Assembly (NCBI GenBank): GCA_002713365.1
Contig: PASR01000008.1
Location: forward strand, 210,363-274,362
From: Rhodospirillaceae bacterium
GTDB lineage: Bacteria; Pseudomonadota; Alphaproteobacteria; UBA6615
Length of the DNA: 64,000 nucleotides
Reading direction: 5' to 3'
The position numbers and the translations under genes were made by a program. The notes under the pieces are model-generated. The model had not been told where the DNA came from. It did not search any database and saw nothing but the letters and a program-made list of their open reading frames with translations. Shown one piece after another: positions 1 through 10,256 of the stretch (within the stretch, counting starts at the first letter, position 1; every line of letters starts with the position of its first letter).

Positions 1-2
1 TA

Positions 3-911
3 TTCAATATAAGAAAAAATATTTTCCAAAATTTAAAAGTTCGTATGGCGCTAAACTTAGCTTGGGATTTTGAATGGTATAACAAAAACCTTGCTTATGG
101 GGCATATACACGAACTGATAGTTATTTTGATAACTCTGAACTTGGAAGTAAAGGGCTGCTTTCAAACGCGGGTGAAGAAGAACGTCTAATCCTAGAAAAA
201 TATCGTGAGCGCTTACCTAAAAAACTCTATTCTCAAGTTTATGTGCCCCCCAGTAGTCTGGGCAAAAAAAATAGCATAAGACAAAACCTTCGCCAGGCAG
301 GTAAGCTTTTAAAAGAAGCAGGATGGAGAGTCCGAAATGAGAAACTAACTAATATTAAAACGGGTGAAATCTTTAAATTTGAAATACTAATAGTACAGCC
401 AGCCTTTGAAAGAATGGCCCTGCCATTTTCACGTAATTTAAAACGTCTAGGAATAGAAGCTAATGTGCGTCTTGTAGACAGTGCACAGTATCAAGAGCGT
501 ACAGATTCAAGAGACTTTGACGTAATAATTGCATCTTGGGGACAATCACAATCACCAGGTAATGAACAAAGAGACTTCTGGAGCAGCCAAGCTGCCATAG
601 CTAAAGGATCTCGCAATTTTATTGGCATTAACAGCCAAGTTATTGATGAACTAATAGAGCTAGTTATCATGGCACCAACACGTAAAAGCCTGGTTCAACG
701 AACTCGAGCCCTAGATAGAGCTCTTTTGTGGGGTTACTATGTTATTCCACATTTTCATCTTCCCCTAGATCGTATTGCCTTCTGGGATAAGTTTGGGCGC
801 CCTCAAAAAGTACCTTTGATGGGTGAAGCAACCAATATGTCAGCTTGGTGGGTAGATCCTGAAAAAGAAAAGAAAATTAAAATTCATAGAAATTTAGATG
901 CCAAACACTAA
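3..911 (+). CDS. yejA: ABC transporter extracellular solute-binding protein (family 5, YejA-like), 5' truncated by window edge
   Basis: Frame is open to the window edge upstream of the ORF-track ATG (FNIRKNIFQNLKVRMALNLAWDFEWYNKNLAYGAYTRTDSYFDNSEL), matching the C-terminal half of YejA-type proteins; followed by yejB/E/F homologues. Confidence 0.85.
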   Translation, partial: FNIRKNIFQNLKVRMALNLAWDFEWYNKNLAYGAYTRTDSYFDNSELGSKGLLSNAGEEERLILEKYRERLPKKLYSQVYVPPSSLGKKNSIRQNLRQAGKLLKEAGWRVRNEKLTNIKTGEIFKFEILIVQPAFERMALPFSRNLKRLGIEANVRLVDSAQYQERTDSRDFDVIIASWGQSQSPGNEQRDFWSSQAAIAKGSRNFIGINSQVIDELIELVIMAPTRKSLVQRTRALDRALLWGYYVIPHFHLPLDRIAFWDKFGRPQKVPLMGEATNMSAWWVDPEKEKKIKIHRNLDAKH

Positions 912-943
912 CTTGAATTAGATTGTAAAGATAAGTTAACTCC

Positions 944-2059
944 ATGCTATCATATATAATTCGCCGGCTTTTGTTAATTATACCAACGCTTTTTGGGATA
1001 ATGGTTATAAATTTTGCAGTAATACAAACTGCACCTGGTGGTCCGGTTGAACAAATTATATCACAGATTCAAGGTAATGCAGTCGATGCCACCTCTAGAG
1101 TAACCGGGGGCGGAGGCGAGATTCCACAAAACCTTGATAGCCAGCAGAATTTTGATCAGACTAATGGTTTCCAGTCTAAATACCGTGGGGCAAGAGGATT
1201 ACCGCCAGAGTTAATAGCTGAAATTGAAGAAATGGTCGGGTTTGATAAACCAGTACATATACGTTTTATAAAAATGATAGGTAACTACGCTACATTTAAT
1301 TTTGGAGAAAGCTTTTTTAAAAACCGAAAAGTAGTGGATTTAGTTTTAGATGCAATGCCAGTATCGATTAGTCTGGGGTTATGGACAACTTTGCTAACTT
1401 ACTTAATTTGTATACCTTTGGGTATACGTAAAGCGATAATGGATGGCAGTAGTTTTGATGCCTGGACAAGTGGAATAATTATATTTGGCAACGCAGTACC
1501 AAGTTTCTTATTTGCAATTCTTTTAATAGTACTATTCGCCGGAGGGAGTTTTGTTGATTGGTTTCCTTTGCGAGGTCTAGTATCCGAAAATTGGTCCGAA
1601 CTTAATGTATTTGAAAAGATAACTGACTATATATGGCATATATCACTGCCAGTCATAGCACTGACAATCGGCGCGTTTGCCGGTTTAACAATGCTAACTA
1701 AAAACTCTTTCCTAGATCAAATAAATCAGCAATATGTGATAACTGCCCGTGCCAAGGGATTAACTGAAAATAGGGTTCTCTATGGACATGTTTTTCGCAA
1801 TGCTATGCTAATAGTAATAGCAGGATTTCCAGCAGCTTTTATTGGCATATTATTTACAGGCTCACTCTTAATAGAAGTCATTTTTTCACTTGAAGGTCTT
1901 GGACTTCTGGGTTTTGAAGCAGCACTTAACCGCGACTTTCCTGTGCTTTTTGGTACATTATTCTTTTTTTCTCTACTGGGTCTAATAATGAGTTTAATAG
2001 GGGACCTTGCATATGTCTTTATAGACCCACGTATAGATTTCGAAAGCCGTAAAATATAA
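944..2059 (+). CDS. yejB: ABC transporter permease, YejB-like
   Basis: [37 protein letters not shown]; DppB/YejB-type membrane protein; operon context. Confidence 0.9.
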   Translation: MLSYIIRRLLLIIPTLFGIMVINFAVIQTAPGGPVEQIISQIQGNAVDATSRVTGGGGEIPQNLDSQQNFDQTNGFQSKYRGARGLPPELIAEIEEMVGFDKPVHIRFIKMIGNYATFNFGESFFKNRKVVDLVLDAMPVSISLGLWTTLLTYLICIPLGIRKAIMDGSSFDAWTSGIIIFGNAVPSFLFAILLIVLFAGGSFVDWFPLRGLVSENWSELNVFEKITDYIWHISLPVIALTIGAFAGLTMLTKNSFLDQINQQYVITARAKGLTENRVLYGHVFRNAMLIVIAGFPAAFIGILFTGSLLIEVIFSLEGLGLLGFEAALNRDFPVLFGTLFFFSLLGLIMSLIGDLAYVFIDPRIDFESRKI

Positions 2060-2060
2060 A

Positions 2061-3167
2061 ATGTTAAGAGAAAAAACACACGATTTGAAAAATAAAGAAC
2101 AGCACACTCGAAAAATGAAGTTTTTGAATCACACCATAACTCCATTAACCGAACGCCGTCTCAACAATTTCAAATCAAACAAACGTGGTTATTGGTCTTT
2201 ATGGGTTTTTTTGCTCTTATTTATATTTACTTTATTTGCAGAATTTATAGCCAATGATAAACCATTATTAATACAGTTTAATAAAAAATTCTATTATCCT
2301 ATCTTTACCAGTTATCCTGAAACGACATTCAACGGTGATTTCGAGACTGAGGCTGATTATACAGATCCATTTGTAGCCGAGCTGATAAATGAAAAAGGCT
2401 GGATGATATGGCCAATGATACCGTATAGCTTCGATACGCCTGTTATAAACTTAAAGACTCCAGCACCATCAGCGCCAACAACCCAGAACTGGCTTGGAAC
2501 GGATGATCAAGCCCGCGATGTATCTGCTAGGTTAATATATGGCTTTCGTATATCAGTACTATTTGGATTTACCCTAACTATTCTTTCAAGCATTATTGGT
2601 GTAGCCTCCGGCGCTGTACAAGGATATTTTGGCGGATGGACAGATCTACTTTTCCAGCGCTTTATAGAAATCTGGTCTTCTCTGCCAACACTTTTTTTAT
2701 TGATAATATTAGCCTCAGTAGTGGAACCAACTTTTTGGCTGTTATTAGGACTTATGCTCTTATTCAGTTGGATGTCTTTAGTTGGGGTGGTGAGAGCAGA
2801 GTTTCTAAGAGCGCGAAACTTTGATTATGTTCGTGCTGCCAGGGCGTTGGGAATGAATAACAGATTAATAATGATAAGGCATGTTTTACCTAATGCCATG
2901 GTGGCAACCATAACATTTCTTCCTTTCATTACGGCTTCGTCTGTTACTGTTTTAACATCCCTAGACTTTTTAGGTTTTGGTCTGCCTCCTGGCTCACCTT
3001 CATTAGGAGAAATGCTGAAGCAAGGAAAAGAAAACCTACAAGCACCTTGGCTAGGTATTACAGCGTTCCTAGCCATAGCAATAATGCTTAGTCTCATGAT
3101 CTTTATCGGTGAGGCAATTCGTGACGCTTATGACCCACGAAAACAAATTTCGGCTTATAAAAGATAA
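2061..3167 (+). CDS. yejE: ABC transporter permease, YejE-like
   Basis: LTERRLNNFKSNKRGYWSLWVFLLLFIFTLFAEFIANDKPLL and the WLGTDDQARDVSARLIYGFRISVLFG permease motif; operon context. Confidence 0.9.
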   Translation: MLREKTHDLKNKEQHTRKMKFLNHTITPLTERRLNNFKSNKRGYWSLWVFLLLFIFTLFAEFIANDKPLLIQFNKKFYYPIFTSYPETTFNGDFETEADYTDPFVAELINEKGWMIWPMIPYSFDTPVINLKTPAPSAPTTQNWLGTDDQARDVSARLIYGFRISVLFGFTLTILSSIIGVASGAVQGYFGGWTDLLFQRFIEIWSSLPTLFLLIILASVVEPTFWLLLGLMLLFSWMSLVGVVRAEFLRARNFDYVRAARALGMNNRLIMIRHVLPNAMVATITFLPFITASSVTVLTSLDFLGFGLPPGSPSLGEMLKQGKENLQAPWLGITAFLAIAIMLSLMIFIGEAIRDAYDPRKQISAYKR

Positions 3168-4798
3168 TGGAAAATCCACTCCTTTCAGTCAAAAACTTAT
3201 CAGTTGATTTTAAGGCTTCCAGCCATACAGTTCATGCCGTCAAATCTGTAAGTTTTGATATTTTAAATGGCGAAACCATAGCATTAGTCGGTGAATCCGG
3301 TTCCGGTAAATCTGTTACAGCCTTATCAATAGTTCAGTTATTACCTTACCCTCTCGCCAGTCACCCGAATGGTTCAATAAAATTTAAAAGCAAGGAAATC
3401 ATCGGATCACCACCGGGTGCTATACAGTCAATCCGTGGAAATAAAATTGCCATGGTTTTTCAAGAACCCATGACTTCTCTTAATCCATTACATACTATAG
3501 AAAAACAAATAGGGGAAATTTTACAAATTCATAAAGGTCTAGACAAAAACATTGCAAGAATTCGTTCTCTAGAATTACTAGAATTAGTTGGAATTACCGA
3601 CATTAACCGACACCTTAAATCCTACCCACACGAGTTATCTGGCGGACAGCGCCAACGTGTAATGATTGCTATGGCACTAGCCAACGAACCCGAAATACTT
3701 ATAGCTGACGAACCCACAACTGCTCTTGATGTCACTATACAAGCGCAGATCCTTGAACTTCTTGAAAATCTGCAAAAGAAGTTTGGAATGTCTATGCTTT
3801 TTATAACTCATGACCTAAGTATCGTTAAAAAAATGGCAAATAGGGTATGTGTTATGAATGGAGGAGAAATAGTTGAAAGCGGCAAAACTGAGCAAGTTTT
3901 GAAGAGTCCCAAACACGCTTATACAAAACATTTATTATCTGCAGATTTTTCTAATTTGAGCCCCTCCCCGGTAAAAAAATCAAAAAATATTTTATACAGT
4001 AAGAATCTAAAGGTTTGGTTTCCTTTAAAATCAGGGCTTTTAAGAAGAACCTATAAATATATACGTGCAGTAGATGGCATAAACATAGAAGTTCATGAGG
4101 GACGAACACTTGGGGTAGTTGGTGAATCCGGTTCTGGGAAGACTACATTAGGAATGGCCTTATTGAGATTAATAAGTTCAGACGGCATGATAAAATTTAA
4201 TGAAAAGAGAATTGATAAAATTACATTAAAGAAAATGCGCCCTCTAAGGCGAGAAATGCAAATTGTGTTCCAGGACCCTTATGGAAGTCTAAGCCCACGT
4301 ATGTCTATTTCGCAGATTATAGAAGAAGGCCTAAAAATTCATAAAATTGGAAATACAGACTCAGATAGAAATGACCTAATTATACAATCAATGGAAGAAG
4401 TTGGCCTTGATCCAACTAGCCGTTATCGCTATCCACATGAGTTTTCTGGAGGCCAGCGCCAACGAATAGCTATTGCGCGAGCTATCGCTCTAAAACCAAA
4501 ATTTATAGTACTTGATGAACCAACCTCAGCTCTTGATCGATCAGTACAAGTACAAATTATTAACCTCTTAATTAATCTACAGATAAAACATAAAATAGCC
4601 TATCTGTTTATTAGTCATGATCTAAAAGTAATACGTGCTATATCCGATGAGGTGATAGTGATGCGCAATGGAAAAGTTGTTGAACAAGGACCATCAGATA
4701 ATATTTTTGATCACCCTAAAAAACCTTATACCAAGGCATTAATGGCAGCTGCATTTAACCTAGAAGCAATTGATTCTAATAAAACGAATACAAAATAA
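3167..4798 (+). CDS. yejF: ABC transporter, fused dual ATP-binding protein, YejF-like
   Basis: Two Walker A motifs (GESGSGKS, GESGSGKT) and two LSGGQRQR/FSGGQRQR signatures; start codon overlaps the yejE stop. Confidence 0.92.
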   Translation: MENPLLSVKNLSVDFKASSHTVHAVKSVSFDILNGETIALVGESGSGKSVTALSIVQLLPYPLASHPNGSIKFKSKEIIGSPPGAIQSIRGNKIAMVFQEPMTSLNPLHTIEKQIGEILQIHKGLDKNIARIRSLELLELVGITDINRHLKSYPHELSGGQRQRVMIAMALANEPEILIADEPTTALDVTIQAQILELLENLQKKFGMSMLFITHDLSIVKKMANRVCVMNGGEIVESGKTEQVLKSPKHAYTKHLLSADFSNLSPSPVKKSKNILYSKNLKVWFPLKSGLLRRTYKYIRAVDGINIEVHEGRTLGVVGESGSGKTTLGMALLRLISSDGMIKFNEKRIDKITLKKMRPLRREMQIVFQDPYGSLSPRMSISQIIEEGLKIHKIGNTDSDRNDLIIQSMEEVGLDPTSRYRYPHEFSGGQRQRIAIARAIALKPKFIVLDEPTSALDRSVQVQIINLLINLQIKHKIAYLFISHDLKVIRAISDEVIVMRNGKVVEQGPSDNIFDHPKKPYTKALMAAAFNLEAIDSNKTNTK

Positions 4799-5733
4799 TG
4801 GCAGTTTTGGTTATAGCACCTAATGAACGCCCTGACATATGGGCAAGTTATCTTAGAGAGCTAGCGCCAGAGCTTGATATTAGAATATGGCCCGATACAG
4901 GTGATCCTGACAAAATCATATATGCAGTTGCATGGAATCCTCCAGCTGGGATCTTAGCAAGCTTTACAAATTTAAAAATAATATTCTCGCTTGGTGCTGG
5001 CGTTGATCATCTTTTTAAAGACCCAGATTTTCCTACAGAGGTAACTATATCAAGAGTGATCGATCCATATTTAACAGCTGGTATGAGAGAGTACGTACTT
5101 TTACACGTGCTCAAATATCATAAAAACCAACCAGAGCTCGATAAACAACAAAGAAAACATATATGGAATTCAAGAGAGAATGAGAGACTTCAGTCTGATG
5201 AAAGAAATATTGGGATTCTGGGGTTAGGTATACTTGGAACCGATTGTGCAAAATCTCTTTCAGCCCTTAATTTTAATGTAAAAGGCTGGAGTCGTTCTAT
5301 GAAAGTTATTCCAGGCATAACTTGTTTAACTGGTTTAAGTGGTCTTAATCATCTTTTAAATAGTTCAAGTATATTAATTTGTTTATTACCACTTACCAAA
5401 GATACAGAGGGTATACTGAACTTTAGTTTATTTTCCAAACTACCCAAAGGCGCTTATCTTATAAATGCAGCAAGAGGGAATCACCTTATTGAGAAAGACC
5501 TAATTACGTGTTTAGATTCAGGACAACTAACCCACGCTACACTAGATGTTTTTAGAAAAGAACCCTTACCCAAAGAACATATATTTTGGGATCATGATAA
5601 AATCACAGTAACCCCACATAATGCTTCTATTACCGATCCACGAACCGTAGTCTATCAAATTCTAGAAAACATTCAGCGACACCTAGATGCAAAACCAATT
5701 TCCAATACAGTAGATATTAAAAATGGTTACTGA
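4798..5733 (+). CDS. Glyoxylate/hydroxypyruvate reductase A-like D-2-hydroxyacid dehydrogenase
   Basis: NAD-binding GILGLGILGTDCAKSLSALNFNVKGWSRS, LLPLTKDTEGILN, INAARGNHLIEKDL; start overlaps the yejF stop. Confidence 0.85.
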   Translation: MAVLVIAPNERPDIWASYLRELAPELDIRIWPDTGDPDKIIYAVAWNPPAGILASFTNLKIIFSLGAGVDHLFKDPDFPTEVTISRVIDPYLTAGMREYVLLHVLKYHKNQPELDKQQRKHIWNSRENERLQSDERNIGILGLGILGTDCAKSLSALNFNVKGWSRSMKVIPGITCLTGLSGLNHLLNSSSILICLLPLTKDTEGILNFSLFSKLPKGAYLINAARGNHLIEKDLITCLDSGQLTHATLDVFRKEPLPKEHIFWDHDKITVTPHNASITDPRTVVYQILENIQRHLDAKPISNTVDIKNGY

Positions 5734-5769
5734 TCGACAGTTATTAGAATTATTGGAAATCTTTTTCTC

Positions 5770-5801
5770 AAAAAAAAGGGGGTCCATATATATGGACCCC
5801 C
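5770..5801 (-). terminator. Rho-independent terminator for the minus-strand LLM gene
   Basis: Perfect 24-bp palindrome GGGGGTCCATATATATGGACCCCC (5778-5801), followed on the minus strand by TTTTTTTT. Confidence 0.9.
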
Positions 5802-5825
5802 TTATATAACTAAAAAATGATTATT

Positions 5826-7136
5826 TTACTCAGCAGCCTGCGCCATATCATGTCCGCTACGAGCTGTTATCTCATCTAAAGCCGGTTTCACAACCTCATT
5901 AAACTCTGTCATATTCTGGATAACTTTATCTTTTGGCATTTGAGCATAATGATATATCAGGGTTATATACTCAGCTGGCATTTGTTCCCACTGAGCTACT
6001 AGCTGATCACGTACCGATTCGGCTGTGCCAATAGCATATAGACCTGAATCTAACATCGAACCAATCACATCACTTTCATCTAACTTCCGACGTCCCATTG
6101 CTGCATAAAAGTTTTTCCATATATCATAATCATGGGCCATAACTGCATCCATAGCGGCATCTTGACTTTCTGCAATCTGTAGCCATCGAACAATATTTTG
6201 GTTCTGTCCTGGCAGCCAATTAAAACCTGATTCTGCAGCCGTTTTAGCGTATTGAACACCCAAGGGCGCCGCCGTACTAATATCAGTAAAGTAGGTTGGA
6301 ATGAAGCCCATACGCGCATTATAATCTATAGTTTCCGGACTACCGCTTCCTGAAACAAATACAGGTGGATGCGGGTCCTGATAAGGAGCAGGGCATACAG
6401 AAATATTCACAACATTATTGTTCTCATCAACCTCATCTAGGGCACCGAGCCTCTGTGTAACTCCTACTTGGGCAAGTTGCCAGTCATCAACCCCTGTATC
6501 ACCCGGATATGGTATCTGCCATGCACTACCTTTATGATTCATTGAATCTTGGGTCCATGCCTTGAGAACAATATCTATATTTTCTTCAAAAACATCTCGG
6601 TTATGTTGATCGTTTTTAACATCTTTATCCGATATGCTAAAACCACTTTGGGCAAATCCTGCACCAACCGCTGTTTGGTTGTTCTTAGCAGCAGTAGGGG
6701 ATTTTGTAGAAGTTGTTCCATAATGTTGCCCAAAAACATTTGTCCAGCGGCTCTGGTATCCTCTTGCAAAACCAACAAAACTGCGTCCTTGAGTAAGATG
6801 GTCAATTATAGCTGTTTCTTCTGCCACTCGTATAGGATTCTGGATACTCATAACGTACCCAAGTTGTCCTACTCGTACATTTTTAGTTATTGCTGCCCAG
6901 TAGGCATCCATAATAGCTGGGGCAGGACCCACTTCATAGCCCTCGGACCAAAAGTGATGCTCAATTGTAGCAACTCCCCAGAAATCTAGATTATCAGCTG
7001 CCATGATTACTTCATGCCAGCCCTGAACGGTTTCTTGATATCTATCTTTATTCCTTCCGATAGGACGAAGTTTAGCACGTTCCTCTTCACTTTCGGCGTG
7101 AATCACAGGATACGTCTGTAAAATAGGTTTGACCAT
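5826..7136 (-). CDS. LLM class flavin-dependent oxidoreductase (luciferase-like)
   Basis: EHHFWSEGYEVGPAPAIMDAYWAAITKNVRVGQLGYVMSIQNPIRVAEETAIIDHLTQGRSFVGFARGYQSRW; bacterial luciferase-like fold motifs. Confidence 0.87.
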   Translation of the reverse strand: MVKPILQTYPVIHAESEEERAKLRPIGRNKDRYQETVQGWHEVIMAADNLDFWGVATIEHHFWSEGYEVGPAPAIMDAYWAAITKNVRVGQLGYVMSIQNPIRVAEETAIIDHLTQGRSFVGFARGYQSRWTNVFGQHYGTTSTKSPTAAKNNQTAVGAGFAQSGFSISDKDVKNDQHNRDVFEENIDIVLKAWTQDSMNHKGSAWQIPYPGDTGVDDWQLAQVGVTQRLGALDEVDENNNVVNISVCPAPYQDPHPPVFVSGSGSPETIDYNARMGFIPTYFTDISTAAPLGVQYAKTAAESGFNWLPGQNQNIVRWLQIAESQDAAMDAVMAHDYDIWKNFYAAMGRRKLDESDVIGSMLDSGLYAIGTAESVRDQLVAQWEQMPAEYITLIYHYAQMPKDKVIQNMTEFNEVVKPALDEITARSGHDMAQAAE

Positions 7137-7285
7137 AAATATTCTCCCTACTAAATGCGGGTTATAGTTTTTAATTCTATACTATAGCTATATTATCTAG
7201 ACGTTAATTACAAATTAAGTTTTACAATACTTTTCATAGTTTAAAACTATAACTTAAATAATAACCAAATTTAAATGTTTTATTA

Positions 7286-8662
7286 CTAATTACCATATCT
7301 TTCTACAATGAGACTAAACGCAGCTCTCATAGCCTGTGCTTCCCCTCCCTCAGGACGACCGGCTCTAGAGAAAGTGTTCCAGGCCATAATATCAAAATGT
7401 GCCCAGGGTATACCTTTTTCCACAAATTCTTGAAGAAAAAGTGCGGCGGTAATACCCCCACCGAAACCTCCTTCACTAGCGCTTGAAATATCCGCCACTT
7501 TACTATCAAGCATTCGGCGATAGGGACCATATAAAGGTAAACGCCATAACGGGTCATTGGTTAATTTGGCATGTTTTTTAAAATCTTCAGATAAATCATC
7601 GTTATTACAATACATAGCAGCCAATTCAGTTCCAACAGCAACTCTAGAAGCTCCAGTCAAAGTTGCATAATTTAATAATAAATCTGGTTTCTCGCGAGAA
7701 GCCTCTGTAAGGCAATCACCAAGAACCAACCTTCCTTCGGCATCTGTGTTTACGTTTTCTACTGTAATTCCCTTACGAGAATTAAGAACGTCTAAAGGAC
7801 GATATGAATTTCCAGAAACAGAATTCTCCACCGCGCCTATCAAAACCCTTAGTTTGACCGGTAATTTTGCGGACATTATCATCAGGGCTAAACCTAATAC
7901 ATGAGCTGCCCCCCCCATATCTTTTTTCATGCGCAACATGCCGGAAGCCGATTTAAGATCTAACCCCCCAGTATCAAAACAAACACCTTTTCCAACTAAT
8001 GTCACAAGAGGCCCGCTATTTCCCCATCGCATATCAATTAGCCTGGGAGTATCATCTGATGCGCGTCCAACCATGTGAATCATGGGATAATTAGCTTTTA
8101 AAAGTGAATCGCCCTTTATAACTTTTGTAGTTGCTTTAAAACGTCTAGCCAAAGAGCGAATAAAGGTAGTTAATTCAGATGGCCCCATATCTTCTGCAGG
8201 TGTATTAATTAGATCACGAACTAATTTAATTGCCTCTAGTGTATAAGATACAGCCGATCGGTCACTATTTTTTGGCCAAACTAACTTCGGTCGGTTTAAA
8301 GAAGGTTTTCGGTATTTGGTAAATTCATAAGAAGCTAATCCCCAGCCCAACGCAGCATCAGTAGCCATAGTTTCATCTAAGCTACCATGGAACCAATACG
8401 TGGCCTTTGGCAAATTAGCGGCTAGTTCGCTCCAACACCAAAGATCAGTACTATCATCTATTACGAATACTACCTTATCTAAACCACCGGACCTTAAAGG
8501 TAACAGTCCAATTGAGTTCTTTTTAGCCTTAAACCCATTTTGACTTAGCCATTTTCGTTGACCCAAAGAAATTTTATCTATCCATTCATCAATGTTTTTA
8601 GTTCTAACGATCGTGATAGGAATACTGTCGCGATGTTTTCTAACAATTAGGTTATGTGACAA
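7286..8662 (-). CDS. Leucyl aminopeptidase family protein (peptidase M17)
   Basis: VGKGVCFDTGGLDLKSASGMLRMKKDMGGAAHVLGLA and NTDAEGRLVLGD active-site/metal motifs. Confidence 0.92.
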   Translation of the reverse strand: MSHNLIVRKHRDSIPITIVRTKNIDEWIDKISLGQRKWLSQNGFKAKKNSIGLLPLRSGGLDKVVFVIDDSTDLWCWSELAANLPKATYWFHGSLDETMATDAALGWGLASYEFTKYRKPSLNRPKLVWPKNSDRSAVSYTLEAIKLVRDLINTPAEDMGPSELTTFIRSLARRFKATTKVIKGDSLLKANYPMIHMVGRASDDTPRLIDMRWGNSGPLVTLVGKGVCFDTGGLDLKSASGMLRMKKDMGGAAHVLGLALMIMSAKLPVKLRVLIGAVENSVSGNSYRPLDVLNSRKGITVENVNTDAEGRLVLGDCLTEASREKPDLLLNYATLTGASRVAVGTELAAMYCNNDDLSEDFKKHAKLTNDPLWRLPLYGPYRRMLDSKVADISSASEGGFGGGITAALFLQEFVEKGIPWAHFDIMAWNTFSRAGRPEGGEAQAMRAAFSLIVERYGN

Positions 8663-8769
8663 TGCAATACCTCGTAAAATTAGTATTTAAGAATATTTAT
8701 ATGCAAAAATAAAATATAATAAATAAATTACTTAGCACTAATGTGAAATATATTATTATTTGAATAATC

Positions 8770-8787
8770 ACTAAATTATAATTTAGT
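8770..8787. promoter_or_regulatory. 18-bp perfect palindrome ACTAAATTATAATTTAGT in the divergent pepA-like/GST intergenic region (candidate operator)
   Basis: Read directly; ACTAAATTA|TAATTTAGT is self-complementary. Confidence 0.4.
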
Positions 8788-8906
8788 ATAATAGTGCCAA
8801 ATTTTAGGTTTACCAATTGACCCGTTAAAAAACTCCTCATAGGGTGCCTTAACAGATGCACATAACAAAGCAAAAATAATTTAAACTCTCTTGGAGAATT
8901 ATTCCG

Positions 8907-9545
8907 ATGATTGACTTCTATACTTGGTTTACACCAAATGGTCGCAAAGTTTCACTAATGCTAGAAGAAACAGGTCTAGATTATAAGACCATAGCAGTTA
9001 ATATTGGTAAAGATGAGCAATTTGAACCTGACTTTCTAAAAATTAGTCCTAACAATAAAATACCTGCAATTGTAGATCATGATAATAATAGCATGCCCCT
9101 ATTCGAAACAGGCGCGATATTACTTTATTTAGCTGAAAAGACTGGTCAGTTTCTTAACACAACTGATCGAGATTCATACTGGCGCACTATGGAATGGCTA
9201 ATGTGGCAAATGGGCGGTCTCGGGCCAATTTTTGGACAAGTACACCACTTTACTCATTATAATCCTGGGGTAGCCCCATATGCTCAGGAACGATATGAAA
9301 AAGAGGCAAGGCGGCTTTATGGAGTATTAGATAAAAGACTAGATAATCGAGAATTTATCATAGATACTTATTCAATAGCTGATATGGCAGTCTGGCCATG
9401 GGCAGCTAGGCATAATTGGCAAGAAATAAATCTAAATGATTTTCCTAATGTTCGTCGCTGGTATATGTCAATTTTGGAACGCCCAGCTACTAATAGAGCT
9501 TGGAATATTCCTGAAAATGATCAGCCACTTCCAATTCCTGATTAA
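8907..9545 (+). CDS. Glutathione S-transferase family protein
   Basis: MIDFYTWFTPNGRKVSLMLEETGLDYK...SPNNKIPAIVDHD; thioredoxin-like GST N-domain plus a helical C-domain. Confidence 0.9.
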   Translation: MIDFYTWFTPNGRKVSLMLEETGLDYKTIAVNIGKDEQFEPDFLKISPNNKIPAIVDHDNNSMPLFETGAILLYLAEKTGQFLNTTDRDSYWRTMEWLMWQMGGLGPIFGQVHHFTHYNPGVAPYAQERYEKEARRLYGVLDKRLDNREFIIDTYSIADMAVWPWAARHNWQEINLNDFPNVRRWYMSILERPATNRAWNIPENDQPLPIPD

Positions 9546-9730
9546 TAAATAATTGGCTTATTTAATTAATAGATATCTGATATCAAGAAGGTATACTAGC
9601 TTGATACACTTTCTTCCAACCCATTTAGTTCTCTGATTCACCGACCTAATCAAGAGTTAATTTAGAGAAGTAAAAAATCTCTTGAAACTCATGTTTGCCT
9701 ACGGATAAATTTACTAAACAATGGGGAATC

Positions 9731-10195
9731 TTAACCTTCTTTATCAGCAATAATTTCCCCACTGGATTCAATTACGCCAGAATTTTTAACTTTTCCAGAA
9801 AGTTGTCCACCCGCAGATACTGTAATTTGATTATAAAATACATTGCCAGATACAGACCCACTTTTTTCTATTTTTAATAAGCCCGAAACGTTAAGGTCTC
9901 CATCGAAAATGCCTTCTATTTCAGCTGTTTCAACTTGCGCAGTTCCTTTAAAAACTCCTCGAGATAATATTTCTAATTGCTGGCATTGAACTGTCCCCTC
10001 AACCTCACCTTCTATTACCAGAACTGCGCACTTGCTGATTTCTCCCTTCATTTCTATTCCAGGACCAATTGTCATGCGGTTACCCTGTGATATAGATGAG
10101 GACAAAACCTCGCTATCTATCCCTTTAGGCGGTATGTCAGATAAACCAAGATTGGGAAGAGGCAATACCTTTTTGTTGTTATCGCTAATTGTCAT
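9731..10195 (-). CDS. Polymer-forming cytoskeletal protein (bactofilin)
   Basis: IGPGIEMKGEISKCAVLVIEGEVEGTVQCQQLEILSRGVFKGTAQVETAEIEGIFDGDLNVSGLLKIEKSGSVSGNV; beta-helical bactofilin repeats. Confidence 0.88.
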   Translation of the reverse strand: MTISDNNKKVLPLPNLGLSDIPPKGIDSEVLSSSISQGNRMTIGPGIEMKGEISKCAVLVIEGEVEGTVQCQQLEILSRGVFKGTAQVETAEIEGIFDGDLNVSGLLKIEKSGSVSGNVFYNQITVSAGGQLSGKVKNSGVIESSGEIIADKEG

Positions 10196-10256
10196 TATTT
10201 ATATCTATTCCTAATGTTCTGAATTTTATATTTACGACTTAAAACTAAATTACTTT

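Noticed and set aside
1780-2145. 121-aa minus ORF within yejB/yejE
   Set aside because: Antisense to strongly supported yej genes; no recognisable protein features.
6549-6989. 146-aa plus ORF opposite the LLM gene
   Set aside because: Antisense shadow of a confidently identified CDS; composition not protein-like.
9695-9877. 60-aa plus ORF near bactofilin
   Set aside because: Mostly antisense to the bactofilin gene, no ribosome-binding site or family signal.
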